NCBI RefSeq assembly: GCF_000283155.1
Contig: NW_004454175.1
Coordinates: 345,111 to 409,110, forward strand
From: Ceratotherium simum simum
Lineage: Eukaryota; Chordata; Mammalia; Perissodactyla; Rhinocerotidae
Length of the DNA stretch: 64,000 nucleotides
Direction: 5' to 3'
In this document: positions 33,128-44,114 of the stretch, one piece after another
How positions within the stretch are numbered: position 1 is the first letter of the stretch
Layout: each line of letters begins with the position of its first letter
Made by a program: the position numbers and the translations under genes
The notes under the pieces: generated by a model
Databases searched by the model: none
What the model was told of the DNA's origin: nothing
The model's input: only the letters and a program-made list of their open reading frames with translations

Positions 33128-34284
33128 AAGTATCCTTAAATGATGTTTTCAAAAGTTTTTTTCTAGCGTGCTAGTCGAACAAGAGCATAAATAATTCAAG
33201 AATAGGGAATCTACTGTCTATTTCTTGCTGTATTCCTTTTTCTCTGGTTCACCGCAGACATTTATACACTGACATTTTGGCAAAATTTCCAAGCCTTCTG
33301 ATAAATATGTAGACTTACTTGATCATGCTTTCAGAACTAACAGGTGGGAATGAATCACAGGAGAAATGATTATAAAGGTCAAAATATCATCTTTTTGCTA
33401 TCTCAAAAAAAAATTTGTCTTTGACTTTTCAGGCATCCTTGAAGAAATGATCCAGATATCATGATTTTCGCTCTGGGCCATGATACGTCCCAGTTATGTG
33501 GCTCTTATATGCAAAAAAGGCCACATCTCTTCCATGGAGCTGATATACTCAAGATTACATTTCCATTCTGCTATCATCAGACATTTTAGTTATTTTTAAA
33601 TGATCGGTTATAAATGATGTTGGATCAACATCTTTGAGCATGAAACTTCTTCTATATTTAGAATTATTTTCTTAGACTACATTGTGAGAAGTGGAATTGT
33701 GAAATCAAATTAGTGATATTTTGAATTTAATCTTCGAACTCTACAGCTTAAGAAAAGTTTACTATGTTGAGTAGGGACATGAAAGTCAGGACCACTAACT
33801 CATCATTGCCTTTATACATTTTCATCCAGACACATCACTTGTCACATCACTTAACTAGAGCTTTCATTTGTCAAACAAAATTTCATGTTTATTTACCTGA
33901 GGTACCCTTAAGATCTGGGAATATAAATTGCTGTTAAACTTATTCCTTCCTTTGGTTAGGAACTCAATGAACACTGAAACACCCTGGTAGAGAATATGAG
34001 TGAGTAGATTACATACTTTAACTTAAAACTTGGGTTACTATTCTGGCATTATAATACATTCTGTACACACCATAAATTGCCTAGGCATCAAATTATAGAA
34101 GTGCAGTAATAAAATGTCAAATTTTAAACTCTAGATGTCATGGATTAATAATTATACACTGATTTTTTTAAAATCAAGTTTAACTCTGCTATAATTTTTG
34201 ATCCCATTTCATACTTTCCTTGGAAATTTTTATTGTTTTTTTTTAATTTTAAATCAAATTAGTGGAGGAGAAAATCTCAGAATG
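33128..34284. other. A/T-rich single-copy stretch, nothing recognised
   Basis: No open frame above 60 codons, no RNA gene, no named repeat with confidence. Confidence 0.5.
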
Positions 34285-34297
34285 TCCATTTGAAATT

Positions 34298-34509
34298 TTT
34301 TTTTAAAGATTTTATTTATTTATTTATTGTCCCCCCAAAGCCCCAGTAGATAGTTGTATGTCATAATTGCACATCCTTCTAGTTGCTGTATGTGGGACGT
34401 GGCCTCAGCATGGCTGGAGAAGCGGTGCATCAGTGCGCGCCCCGGATCCAAACCCGGGCTGCCAGCAGTGGAGTGTGCGCACGTAACCGCCAAGCCACAG
34501 GGCTGGCCC
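34298..34509 (-). mobile_element. ERE-type SINE, short form, antisense
   Basis: Right end '...ccaagccacagggctggccc', B-box complement ggatccaaacc, body 'ccccagtagatagttgtatg', left T/A-rich tail. The perfect 13-bp duplication tccatttgaaatt flanks it (34285-34297 and 34510-34522). Confidence 0.95.
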
Positions 34510-34522
34510 TCCATTTGAAATT

Positions 34523-35984
34523 GAAATTGCCATGTGGATCTTAAGAGTTATAAGTTGAACTACTTGTGATACTCAAACTTTTTCTTGGGTTAAGGCACCT
34601 AATTGCCTTGTTTTAATAATGTACACTTCTTGGTTAGTAATTTCTCTTTTATTACTCGAACATAAACATTCTTTTGTTTTATTAGAGTTTTTATTTTTCA
34701 CTCAAAATTATCTGCATATAAAATACGTGCACAGGACAGCTTTAGTGAAAGATCACAACAACCAAGCTTAACCATAACCACGCTGCTGTATCACTGGGTC
34801 TCAATTCTTATGTGTCCTGCTGGCACAAGTAGGCGCTCTGACAATCTATTGTTAAGCTTAAAATTCTTTAACTTCTCACAGAATGGTCTCGGCTGTTCCA
34901 GTGTAAAGCCTATACTCATTAATGTAGGAGCTCCCAATGATCAGACTGAAGATGGTCCCTGGGCAAGATTGTGAATTTTCATTAAATTTTGTATTATCCA
35001 CAACTTGACTTTTCTTGAATCAACTCTAATTTCTTTTGAATTTTGAGTCCATGCTAGTGTGCATGACTGAGATAGGGTTGCATAGAGCTAGATGAGTGGT
35101 GGGAAAAAAATTGGAGTATTGTTCGTATTGGGTTAAGAAGCATAGACACTTTTCAACCATTCCTGCCAAGGGATTACAGCACTTAAATACAGGAGGGGAC
35201 AAGACGTGCGCCTTTAAAGTCTTGTCTATATCATGCCCTGGCAGATGTGGCTGCCCTTCCTTCCTCCGGTCTGTGCACACGCACGTTACCTAGAGCGTTC
35301 TCTAATTCCTCTCCCCTTGCAAAAGTTAAAGGCCCCCAAAAAAACCAATTCCCCAGAGAGTTAAAGGTGATAGTAAACCAACTCATCTTTATATTGCTTG
35401 CTTTTACTCAACTCCTCCACCTCATGTGCACACTTTCCAGGTGTCATAATGGTAGACAGAAGGAGAAAACAGAGCGAAACAGGAACTCCTCTGACCCCTG
35501 CCTTTACAAACGATGCATAAGCATTTGTTTTGGGTGACTTTTTGGGGAAATGTGGCCTCTGCAGAGGGTACCTGGAGCTACTGTCTTGTGTGAAGGTCCT
35601 CGTCATTGTCCACAACCTCTAATCATCATTTCTACTGACCCACCTGTAAGTAATCTGGGTGTTATCCAGTGGTGTGCTGATAACTGTTTAACAACCACCT
35701 CTTCAGAAAAAAGAAGCCCTGTTATGTAGCATTTGCCAATTGCCATGGTGTAAATATTCCCACCATAGCTGATTTTAAGCTGCCAGTGTGATTTCACTGA
35801 CATGGAGTTGGGAAGAAGTGTGCAAAATTGACTCTTGTGAGCTGGTGTGAGCTGGCTCTGGCACAATTTCATCTTCCTCAAGACCATGAGCCTTCTTCTT
35901 TCATTCAGCTGATGAATCCCCTCCCAGACATCTCAGATTCTCTATCCAATCTTGACTTCATGGTTAGCCGGTCTCTCCCTCTTT
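34523..35984. other. Single-copy stretch, no gene supported
   Basis: About 1.5 kb. Open frames reach 96 codons (35247-35537) without known similarity. No repeat named. Confidence 0.5.
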
Positions 35985-36190
35985 GCCTTTTCTCCATCCT
36001 CAGCCATTTATTGCATGTTTACCATCTGCCAGACACAGCATGGCTACCAGGTCAACTAAGAGAGGGTCCCTTCCTCATGGAGTTTGCTGTCTACTGGGGA
36101 CACAGAGAAGCTATCAGGCTAACCAGGGATATCAGTTCAGAGTGTAAATGCAGGCCCAGGGTGTTATGAGGGCCCAGGATCATCTCTTGG
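35985..36190 (-). repeat. L2 LINE 3' remnant, antisense
   Basis: 'catttattgcatgtttaccatctgccagacacagc', 'gggtcccttcctcatggagtttgctgtctactggggacacag' match antisense L2 'tttattgagcacctactatgtgccaggcac...ccctgccctcatggagcttacattctagtgggg'. Confidence 0.7.
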
Positions 36191-36774
36191 AGTCATTCAC
36201 AAACCCCCAGACTTCTTTTACTTTTCCAGAAGTTTGGAAAAACAGGACCCACTCTTCACTACATCCAGCCTGGACTGGAGACCATTGCTAGAGAGTATGA
36301 ATTCTTGCTGTTTATCTTCACAGGCAAAGCGTCTCCTGTTCCTCGTTTGATGATGCCTCCCAGAAGGTATTCCAGACTTCTCTATTCTCCTTCCACCCCC
36401 AGTCTCTTCTATCCCAGCAGAATACTTCACCTCCTGTTCTCCAAAGAGATTGAGGCCAACCAGAAGTTCCCACATTTGCCCTCCTGTCAGGAGTGTTCTT
36501 TCTCTCGAATCATCCCTCGGTTTTGCTCACAGTCTCAGGCAAAGAGCTGTCTGTTCACCTCACCAGGGCTAATCCACCTATGCTCTCAACCTCACACTCT
36601 CCCCCTACCTCTCAGGAACCCCTTTTTTCTCAATTTTCTCCTTTTCCACTTGGCTTTTTCAGTCTTTTCTTCTCCCCTGGCATCTTCCGCTTAGCTCCAA
36701 ATACTTACAAGTCACTCCTCTGCTTGCCTCCACTCTCCTCATCATCGTGATTCCTGGCTCACACCACTGGAGAG
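36191..36774. other. Pyrimidine-rich stretch, no gene supported
   Basis: C/T-rich plus strand with a 129-codon frame (36305-36694, rich in Ser, Pro, Leu) and an 85-codon frame. The composition explains the openness, and I recognise no domain. It may be an old repeat that I cannot name. Confidence 0.4.
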
Positions 36775-36905
36775 CCTGAAGGCATTATTTAATTCTCTAA
36801 ATCTCGGTTTCCTCATCTGTAAAGTGCCAACACCTCACAGCACTGCAGTGAGTGAAATAATGAAATAGTAATTAAATGAGATAATCAGATAATGTATTTA
36901 CTGAT
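36775..36905 (+). repeat. MIR SINE fragment
   Basis: 'ctctaaatctcggtttcctcatctgtaaagtgccaacacctcac', 'gtgagtgaaataatgaaatag' follow the MIR 'cctcagtttcctcatctgtaaaatgggg...gtgagga(g)ttaaatga'. Confidence 0.75.
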
Positions 36906-37149
36906 CTTTTAATCTGGAAGTTCTAGAATGTTCTTGTAGTAACCAAAGGTAAATGACACTTACCCTACAAAACTCCTTTCTTCACAGGGGGAGATAGGAA
37001 GGAGAGACCCCAAGTACAAATCCTCACTCCTCCAATTCCCTCTTCCTGCATTTGTCCATTGTCGTGATAATGTGTGTGAGATAAGGCAGGAGAGGGCACT
37101 TTGAAAACTGTGGGGCCTTATGGACTTAGAGGGTATCACTCTTACAGGG

Positions 37150-37480
37150 TGAATTTCAGTCTCCCCTAACCTGCATGCAAAGCTGCCTGTGCTCTAACTC
37201 TAGTCACCTTACCTCACTTCCTCAGGCTGTTTCCCAGAAATAATCCTCTACTTCAGCCAAGCTGATGCCCTGCTGTGCCACCAACAGGCCTTTTCTCATA
37301 CTATTTGGGGAATGCCTTTCACCTCCCGGATTGTCTTCCTGTTTAGACCTGTAGGCCTAGATTCCAGTTCCTGTTCCAACAGAAAACTTCTCACCATCCC
37401 GTTAGCTCACAGTGCCATCATACGCTCCTCTGACCTCAAATAGAACAGTCCATTTTATTTCTGCAATTGGACTTTATTCA
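37150..37480 (+). repeat. L2 LINE 3' remnant
   Basis: 'gcctgtgctctaactctagtcacc', 'ccaacaggccttttctcatactatttggggaatgcctttcacctcc', 'gattccagttcctgttccaac' loosely follow the L2 3'-UTR ('...ggcctttgcactcgctgttccctctgcctggaatgctcttcccc...'). Confidence 0.5.
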
Positions 37481-37494
37481 ATACTGCCTTAGAG

Positions 37495-37694
37495 CAGGGT
37501 TTCCCAAAGTGTGTTCCTGGGTACACTAGTGCTACTAGGTGAAAAGGAGATCTTTCTCTGAGCCGTTAATATGGTGATGAGAGGGGGATGTAAAATGCAG
37601 CATTTCTCAAAACATGTTTAACCATAGAATCATTTTTTAAAAACATGGGAAATTAAAAAAGACTGCTGTTCTATTGTGTACTCTGGGAAACACT
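37495..37694. mobile_element. hAT (Charlie-like) MITE
   Basis: About 200 bp with inverted ends: 'cagggtttcccaaagtgtgt' at the left against the complement of 'gtactctgggaaacact' at the right. Flanks 'cttagag' and 'tctagag' resemble the NTCTAGAN target preference of hAT Charlie elements. No coding capacity. Confidence 0.65.
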
Positions 37695-37814
37695 ATCTAG
37701 AGTATTACTTACATTGATGATATATGTTTGGTTATTTGAGATCACAAATTCCTCGAGGTTAAGATCATAATCTTTGTTTTCACCATGATAACCATACGGC
37801 TATTTATTCAAATA

Positions 37815-38045
37815 TATAAGAAGCCATGGGCCTTGAACTAAAAGACATTGATTTTGAACTCCAGTTCTTCCTCCTTTAAATAGAGGGATTATGAACATAT
37901 TTTTGAGTCCGTATAGGCTTCTTCTTTCTTATGAGGTTAATAATATCTACCTAATGGAATCACTGTGAGGACTAAATAAGATACTATGTGTAAAGTACCG
38001 AGCATAGGGCCTAGAAAACATAAGAAGTTCAATTAATTTTGGTTT
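37815..38045 (+). repeat. MIR SINE, near full length
   Basis: 'ccatgggccttgaactaaaag', 'ttgaactccagttcttcctcc', 'ggttaataatatctacctaatggaatcactgtgaggactaaataagat', 'gtaaagtaccgagcatagggcc' follow the MIR order with many changes. Confidence 0.7.
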
Positions 38046-38135
38046 TCTTCTCCTTTCTATCCTCAGATAGTTCATTTTGATAAATTACCCTGGTCTAGGC
38101 CTTTATTATTATTTTTCTTTTGTAAGTAGATTTCT

Positions 38136-38357
38136 TTTTTTTTTTTTTTTAGATTTTTTTTAATTTTTTTTTTTTTTTCCCCCCAAAGCCCCAGCGGACA
38201 GTTGTGTGTCGTAGCTGCACATCCTTCTAGTTGCTGTATGTGGGACTCGGCCCCAGGATGAATGGAGAAGTGGTGCCTCGATGCGCACCCGGGATCCGAA
38301 CCCGGGCCACCAGCATCGCAGCGCACGCACTTAACCACCAAGCCACAGGGCCGGCCA
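38136..38357 (-). mobile_element. ERE-type SINE, short form, antisense
   Basis: Right end 'aaccaccaagccacagggccggcc', B-box complement ggatccgaacc, body 'ccccagcggacagttgtgtg', then C6 and long T tracts. The perfect 15-bp duplication tgtaagtagatttct flanks it (38121-38135 and 38358-38372). Confidence 0.95.
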
Positions 38358-38372
38358 TGTAAGTAGATTTCT

Positions 38373-39169
38373 AAGAAAACCCTCTAAGTCGTCCAAATGT
38401 CTTTTCAAATTTGATGTTGTAAATCTGGTTACTATACATCAACAGTCTTTACCATCAGAAGAAAAGAAACGAGCACAATAAAATCAGCTCATGGTTTGTT
38501 TGTACCTGTGATCTCCACATCGTTAAATTGCAAGCAACTGTCAAATTAATATATTGTTGGTATTGCATTTAATGTTTTGTGTATTCGTATCTCTCAATTT
38601 TTCTATTTCTTTTTGTGTACCCATTATCTTTGATTTTGATAGTTTAAACCAGAAAGGCACAAAGACAACAGGAGGCTTTGGCTAAGAGAATCATAGAGCC
38701 ACATCCAGGGCAAGAACCACTAGAGAGAGACCAAAAGCTGAGCGGGTTCTGTCTCTCACATACACACTCCCAGACACTGATTGAGGCCATAGAGGAAGGT
38801 AGTGCTCCATACATGCAGACAGCAGAACAGTCACAATAATGCAAATATATGGCAGATTCACTAGGCATTTTTGTGCCAGAGAATGACAGGTCTGCCAGCT
38901 AGTATATAGTTGTCTCCAGGTGACCTGCCCCCAGGGCCTAATTTCTTTTATCAGTGGCTATTGGGGTGTAATTATCTCCTTCTTTTGAAACCCTGCGAGG
39001 AAAACACACTTCTTCTGGTCTGATGGTGACTGACAAGGACATTGTGGATCAGAAAGAGAGGCCCATGCAACCTCATCATTGGGAAGTAATCTGGGCAGGA
39101 TGCAGATACTTGATGACTTGAAGAAGTGATCAATAGAATTGGCTGATCTCGTGCAGCTCCTACTCCTGC
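38373..39169. other. Single-copy stretch, nothing recognised
   Basis: No named repeat or exon. The 108-codon minus frame (38972-39298) has no recognisable similarity and runs into a MIR. Confidence 0.5.
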
Positions 39170-39313
39170 TACGCAGATCAGTGTGTTAAGGTAGTGTGTT
39201 AAGCCCATTGGGCAGGTCAGGCAACTGAGGCTCCGAAGAGTTAAGATTTGCTTGAGATTATAGAGCCAGTGAAGAGTGACGGTAGGGCCTGTCTCCAACG
39301 TGCTGCTCTTTTA
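39170..39313 (-). repeat. MIR SINE, antisense, split by the SINE/gap locus
   Basis: 'gcaactgaggctccgaagagttaagatttgcttgagattatagagccagtgaagagtgacggtagggcctgtctccaacgtgctgctctttt' matches the antisense MIR 'aaactgaggctcagagaggttaagtaacttgcccaaggtcac...'. The last bases continue at about 39745-39775 beyond the SINE. Confidence 0.75.
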
Positions 39314-39744
39314 TTTATTTATTTATTTTTTATAATTTTATTTATTTTTTTCCCCCAAAGCCCCAGTAGATAGTTGTGTGTCATAGCTGCACATCCTTCT
39401 AGTTGCTGTATGTGGGACACGGCCTCAGCATGTCTGGAGAAGCGGTGCGTCGGTGCGCGCCCNNNNNNNNNNNNNNNNNNNNNNNNNNNNNNNNNNNNNN
39501 NNNNNNNNNNNNNNNNNNNNNNNNNNNNNNNNNNNNNNNNNNNNNNNNNNNNNNNNNNNNNNTTTCCCCCAAAGCCCCAGTAGATAGTTGTGTGTCATAG
39601 CTGCACATCCTTCTAGTTGCTGTATGTGGGACACGGCCTCAGCATGGCCGGAGAAGCAGTGCGTCGGTGCGCGCCCTGGATCCGAACCCCGGGCCGCCAG
39701 CAGCGGAGCACGAGCACTTAACCGCTAAGCCACGGGCCCGGCCC
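39314..39744 (-). mobile_element. ERE-type SINE locus, antisense, apparently duplicated around an assembly gap
   Basis: Two arms of the short-form SINE flank a 100-N run. The left arm 39349-39462 and the right arm 39563-39676 match over 114 bp with 3 differences, all between cagcat and gtgcgt. Only the right arm has the tRNA-like head, ending 'ccacgggcccggcccc'; only the left arm has the long T/A tail. The duplication cgt(g/a)ctgctctttta sits outside both arms (39299-39313 and 39745-39759). This fits one insertion event rather than two. Confidence 0.85.
39463..39562. other. Assembly gap (100 N)
   Basis: Exactly 100 N, the conventional placeholder for a gap of unknown size. Open frames reported across it (39374-39634, four of them) are artefacts. 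Confidence 0.99.
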
Positions 39745-39865
39745 CGTACTGCTCTTTTAAATGCACCAGGTAAATGGCTATTTTCTCCCTAGGCACTCAA
39801 TTAGGCAGTCTTTGAACACATAAGTTTGGTGTTTATATAGGAAAGTAAAGTCTTGGGTTGGCACG

Positions 39866-40245
39866 TGTATTAGTTTGCTGGGGCTGCCATATCAAAATGG
39901 CCACAGACTAGGTGGCTTAAACAACAGAAATTTATTTTCTCACAGTTCTGGAGGCTGGGAGTTCAAGGTGTCGGCACATTTGGTTTCTCCTGAGACCTGT
40001 CCCCATGGCTTGTAGACGGCTACCTTCTTGCTGTGGCCTTTCCTTTGTACATTTGCATCCCTGATGTCTGTTCCTCTTCGTATAAGGACACCAGTTATAT
40101 TGGATGAGGGCCTCACCCTTATTACCTTGTTTAACCTTAATTACCTCTTTAAAGGTCCTAATCTTCACATATAGTCACATCTAAGGTACTGGGGGTTGGG
40201 ACTTCAACATGTAAATTTGGGGAGGACACAATTCAGTGCATAACA
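39866..40245 (-). mobile_element. MLT1-type solo LTR, antisense
   Basis: TGTATTAGTTTGCTGGGGCT at the left, TGCATAACA at the right, with 'gactaggtggcttaaacaacag', 'ttcaaggtgtcggcac', 'cttcgtataaggacaccag', 'actgggggttgggacttcaac' and 'gaggacacaattcag'. 380 bp. Flanks gcacg and acatg agree at 3 of 5 positions, one difference being a CpG decay. Confidence 0.87.
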
Positions 40246-40596
40246 ACATGGGAAAAGGAGGATCAGAAACTTAAAAAAAAAGAAAAGTGTTACTCTTATG
40301 ACATTCATTGGAGAAATCTAAGCCATAGCATTTGATGCAACGCTTAAAGACAACTGGACCTTCTCCAGGACGAGGAGAACCCACCTGCCACCTGATCCTT
40401 ATCCACTCCTCCTCAGAGATGGGGAGAGGGAATCTAGAAGCACATCTCAAGGGAATGGCACCTACTACACTTACAGTGTAGAGGAAAGAAGCGTTCTCCT
40501 TGAGCCACCTGAGTTTGAGTGCATGTGATGTCACTTGGGTGTTGTCTCCCCTGTCACTCACTTTCTCCTTTACAGGCCCAACCTCAAAACATTTTC
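40246..40596. other. Single-copy stretch, nothing recognised
   Basis: About 350 bp between two LTRs. No gene or repeat named; the 116-codon minus frame (40271-40621) has no known similarity. Confidence 0.5.
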
Positions 40597-41050
40597 TTAC
40601 CAGCCTCCCTCCCCACTCCATCTTGTCGCTAATTTGCTGTTGTTGTTACACCCAGCATCATGCAACAGGAGGATGGTGTGTCGATTGACTCTGTGGTACC
40701 CACACAAATCCCCGTTCAAGACCTGGAATGTGCTGCTGATGACTCCCATCTGAGCCCTTCCCAGGGAACTGCCCTTGACCAAGGTCATACCCCCTGCCTA
40801 AGGCTGCCCGCATCCAATGACTGGTCACGGAGAAGAAGAAGGACATAGGCCCACCAGCCCAAGCCAGCTCCAGAGCCCCCTGTGTGATTGGCTAAGGCTG
40901 CTACTGCCTTGCAGTTCAACTTTTCCCCCTGCCCAGTCCTGCTCCCTCACTCCCTCACAGGTGGGTGCTTCTGAGAGCATTCCCCTAAAAACTTCTTGCA
41001 TGCAAATCTGACTCTTAAGGTCTGTTTCACAGGGCATCCAACCTGTGACA
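40597..41050 (+). mobile_element. ERVL-like solo LTR (LTR16/LTR33-like)
   Basis: The 3' end 'tgggtgcttctgagagcattcccctaaaaacttcttgcatgcaaatctgactcttaaggtctgtttcacagggcatccaacctgtgaca' follows an ERVL-class LTR end that I know as '...gcactccctaataaacttcctgcacgcaaatc...tctgcttc...aacccaacctgngaca'. The left boundary is approximate and no target duplication is clear. No viral internal region adjoins. Several open frames here are chance. Confidence 0.65.
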
Positions 41051-41594
41051 GGGCGTAATTTGGGTGGCACCATATGCTACTTTGTAACAAGCCCATTTTT
41101 ACTAATTATGCCATTAATAGGTGGTGCTAGAACTTGACAGGGACTGTTGAATAGTTCTGGACCACTAGAGAAATAAGACAAAAGAGTAGGCAAGTCTGAG
41201 ATCAAAACATCACCTTTACTACTGAGAAAGCCTTATTGGGAATGGCACCGATGTCCACAGGAATTAGATGGACGTGCCTCTGCCCCAGCCGCGACAGTGC
41301 TGGACCACACTCCTGCCCTGGGAACGCATGTAAGTAGGAGTAGAGCGGAGGGCTTGCTTCCTGCAGGCAGCTTGTTCCTGAGGATGACTGGGGGCCCTGT
41401 TTTTGTCCCACATACATCAATTAGTACATCGTTCCACCCTCCCAGGGGACGAATGAATTGGAGAGGAGAGCCCAGGAACGTTATACTAGGTAGTTTCCTA
41501 CACGTGGAAGAACAAATAAGGAGTGGGGGGAAAATATTCTCTTGCCAACAGATGGCAATCTCCCTTTTGAGACAGTGTCTCTTTCTTGGGAATT
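41051..41594. other. Single-copy stretch, no gene supported
   Basis: Includes part of a 151-codon frame (41297-41752) that runs on into an L2 remnant and is therefore not a gene. A CTCF-like motif lies at 41545-41558. Confidence 0.5.
41545..41558 (+). promoter_or_regulatory. CTCF-like motif, moderate
   Basis: CCAACAGATGGCAA, preceded by TTG, fits CCASYAGRKGGCRS except at S (A) and at the last position. Weaker than the site at 19814. Confidence 0.35.
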
Positions 41595-41800
41595 CAATCC
41601 TTCAACAAATTAATTTCACAAATATCAATAGTGCCTATTATATGACAGGTACTGTTTTAGGGGATTCAGATGTGAATAAAACAGACAAAAATCTCTGTCC
41701 TTGTGGAGATTACAAGCTAGTGGGGGACACAGAGAGTAAACAAGGAAAATAAAGAAAATATATAGTGGGAAGGACAGTTATGAGTGATGAAGAAAACCAC
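41595..41800 (-). repeat. L2 LINE 3' remnant, antisense
   Basis: 'caacaaattaatttcacaaat', 'gtgcctattatatgacaggtactgttttaggggattcagatgtgaataaaacagacaaaaatctctgtccttgtggagattacaagctagtgggggacacag' follows the antisense L2 consensus closely. Confidence 0.85.
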
Positions 41801-42639
41801 AGAGTAGGGAAGGTGAATGAGGGGTTGTGAGGAATGGCGCCAAAAAGGGACATGGAGAAAGCCTCCCTTCTACCTGGGGACAGTGGGGATAGGGGGTTAA
41901 GGTTTGCCAGTGGAACTGTGCTGCCCACTCCAATTCCCATCCCCTCTGACACTCTCCTCTCTCACAGCCCCACCCTCAGCCCCAGCCCCACAAGATTCTT
42001 AATGCTCTTGGAACATGAGCACTCACTGCAACCCTCTGGCCAATCGTCTTTAGAGTCAGCTACAGCCAGTGGCCTTGGCCATGGCCTTGAAGATATGGGC
42101 ATTGGAGGTGTTCACCCCTGGCAGAAGCTCGACATCCCTTCGCTGTCTGCAGTTTTGCTCTCTGTCCTACTCCAGGGCTGATCTAGCTGGCTGTGACTCA
42201 CACCAGACCTGAGGGGACCTGCACGACCTGAATCCAGTTAGACACCGGCTCACACAGCTGGGTTTGTAGTATCAGCTTGGCCGCTGTTATATGAACCCTG
42301 GGACGAGATTCTGTCGACACTTGGAAATTAGAAATGGTTTGGAGGAGTCCTGGCATGGTGGATATTTATTCTTTTGTGTTCCTGGTACTCCTCCTGCCTT
42401 CTGGAAGTAGCACCCCCTTCTTTGTTGGAGCTGTTCTCTCTACCCCGTGTGGATCAGATGGGGAATTCATACATTTACATGAGCCCACTTTCCTGTACGT
42501 ACTGTTTGGTCAAAAGGTAGGCCACTGGCCAAGCTGAGCTAATCATGGTAGCCACTGCCTTGGCCATGGTGACACGTCCCCAATGGATGACTCAAGAAAC
42601 CAATCAGAAACTCCCCTGGGCTTTCAGTAACTAAAGCTG
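41801..42639. other. Single-copy stretch, no gene supported
   Basis: The 115-codon frame (41834-42181) and 67-codon frame are rich in Ser, Pro and Leu and match nothing I know. The right part (from about 42300) may belong to the old repeat that follows. Confidence 0.45.
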
Positions 42640-42930
42640 GGGGACAGCGAATTTTTTTCTCTTGAGGAAAAGCTGTAAGATGTAAGTCCATAGCTGTAGC
42701 AGCCATGTCTCTGTTCTGTGGAGAAAACCAGGCTCTGGTGGGAGAGAAAGAAGCCGATCTACAGAGAGAGGGAGAGGTAAGAGAGTCTGGCTAGGCTGAG
42801 TCCCTGGCTCCAGGCATCTCTGGCCACACTGCAGCCCTTCAGGTACTGAGCCAGTACATTCCCATTTTCTCCTTAGCTGGGTCAGGTTGAGCCTCAGGCC
42901 TTTGGAATTAGTAGAGTCATGATTACCATA
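42640..42930 (+). repeat. Old interspersed repeat, family not assigned
   Basis: 'gatgtaagtccatagctgtagcagccatgtc', 'gagagagggagagg', 'gagccagtacattcccattttctccttagctgggtcaggttgag' follow a common mammalian repeat whose end reads '...gagccaataaattccctttttgtttaagctagtttgagttggg'. A related copy in the opposite orientation lies at 50105-50330. The 198-codon minus frame (42631-43227), the longest in the window, overlaps this and an L2 and is not a gene. Confidence 0.5.
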
Positions 42931-42984
42931 CTTGGGAAAGCCCAAAGGGTTCAAGTTAGCTTCCCCACATCTTCTGCCTGCCCA

Positions 42985-43260
42985 TCTTTGGAGGATTACT
43001 ATTTCCATGAAGCTTTTTCTGACTGTCCCAAGTAGAACTGACTCCTCCTCCTTCCTTTGTGGCCACGCAGCTCTCCATTTCTTCATTCTCATCTCTTCTT
43101 CTCTTGTGGTGCTTGTAATCCTTAGTGTACTTACTGGTTTACCCATCTGTTCCCACCTAGAGGGTGGAGACTGGGTCTTCCTCTTATTTGTATTCCCAGA
43201 GTTGGCACATAGGTGCTTAGTATACATTTGCTGATTGAATGAATAAATGGATAGAAGGAT
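42985..43260 (+). repeat. L2 LINE 3' end, sense
   Basis: 'ccatgaagctttttctgactgtcccaagtag', 'tagtgtacttactggtttacccatctgttcccacctagagggtggagactgggtcttcctc' and the terminal 'gcacataggtgcttagtatacatttgctgattgaatgaataaatgg' follow the L2 3' end to its tail. Confidence 0.88.
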
Positions 43261-43330
43261 GGATAAGTACCACCACCATTCAGCAGGTGCCTTTATATGT
43301 CAATCCTTTAATCAAGATTTCCAAGTCCAG

Positions 43331-43647
43331 GGCTGGCCCCGTGGCTTAGCGGTTAAGTGCGCGTGCTCCACTACTGGCGGCCCGGGTTCAGATCCCGGGC
43401 GCGCACCGACGCACCGCTTCTCTGGCCATGCTGAGGCCACGTCCCACATAGAGCAACTAGAAGGATGTGCAACTATGACATACAACTATCTACTGGGGCT
43501 TTGGGGAAAAAAAGGAGGAGGATTGGCAGTGGATGTTAGCTCAGAGCCGGTCTTCCTCAGCAAAAAGAGGAGGATTAGCATGATGTTAGCTCAGGGTTGA
43601 TCTTCCTCACAAAAAAAAAAAAAAAAAAAGAGGGAAAAAAAAAAAAA
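43331..43647 (+). mobile_element. ERE-type SINE, composite long form
   Basis: GGCTGGCCCC start, A box 43342-43352 (tggcttagcgg), B box 43385-43395 (ggttcagatcc). The 'ctactggggctttgggg' body is followed by two 'ggatgttagctcaggg..gatcttcctca' modules and two long A runs. The perfect 17-bp duplication aagatttccaagtccag flanks it (43314-43330 and 43648-43664). One of the best preserved copies. Confidence 0.96.
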
Positions 43648-43664
43648 AAGATTTCCAAGTCCAG

Positions 43665-44099
43665 AGATTCTCTGGGGACTGAATTAGCCCTGGGACTTGG
43701 GAGAGGTTTTGAGAGGCTCTGGGGAAAATGGGATTCCCTTGGCACTACTCTGGAGTCACCACAGGGGAACTACGAGTTGGTTCAAGGCTGCACAGGAGGC
43801 TTGGTGACGGTGAGCTTCCCCGGTTTGCAGAGGGCATGAGAGGGTAATGTGTCCTTGAGGTTGAGGAGGCCAGCTTGGGCTGGGAGCTCCCACTTGGGCA
43901 CTACATGGTGGCAAAGTGCCCCCATCCACAGAGATACCCGACCTTGCCATGGCAAGTTAGAGATAGCAGAGAAGATTCGGCTCTCCCTGATTTGCTATGG
44001 GGTTTTCACTTTCCTCCAAGAACTTCCAAGAAGGAGCTGAGGCTCCCAGGTCCTGGGGTCGTTCATGGCCACACTCCCTCTCTTTGAGTATTTTCTCTC
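43665..44099. other. Single-copy stretch, nothing recognised
   Basis: No named repeat or exon. Open frames up to 80 codons without known similarity. Confidence 0.5.
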
Positions 44100-44114
44100 A
44101 GCAGAATCATTCTT

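Noticed and set aside
32888..34509. Two nearby similar SINEs, considered as one segmental duplication
   Set aside because: Each has its own, different target duplication, so they are independent insertions.
39374..39634. Four open frames spanning the N run
   Set aside because: Artefacts of reading SINE sequence through unknown bases.
41297..41752. 151-codon open frame on the plus strand
   Set aside because: Its C-terminal third is antisense L2 sequence, so it cannot be a conserved protein.
42631..43227. 198-codon open frame on the minus strand, the longest in the window
   Set aside because: It crosses an old interspersed repeat and the antisense strand of an L2 end, has no recognisable domain, and shows no splice or promoter context.
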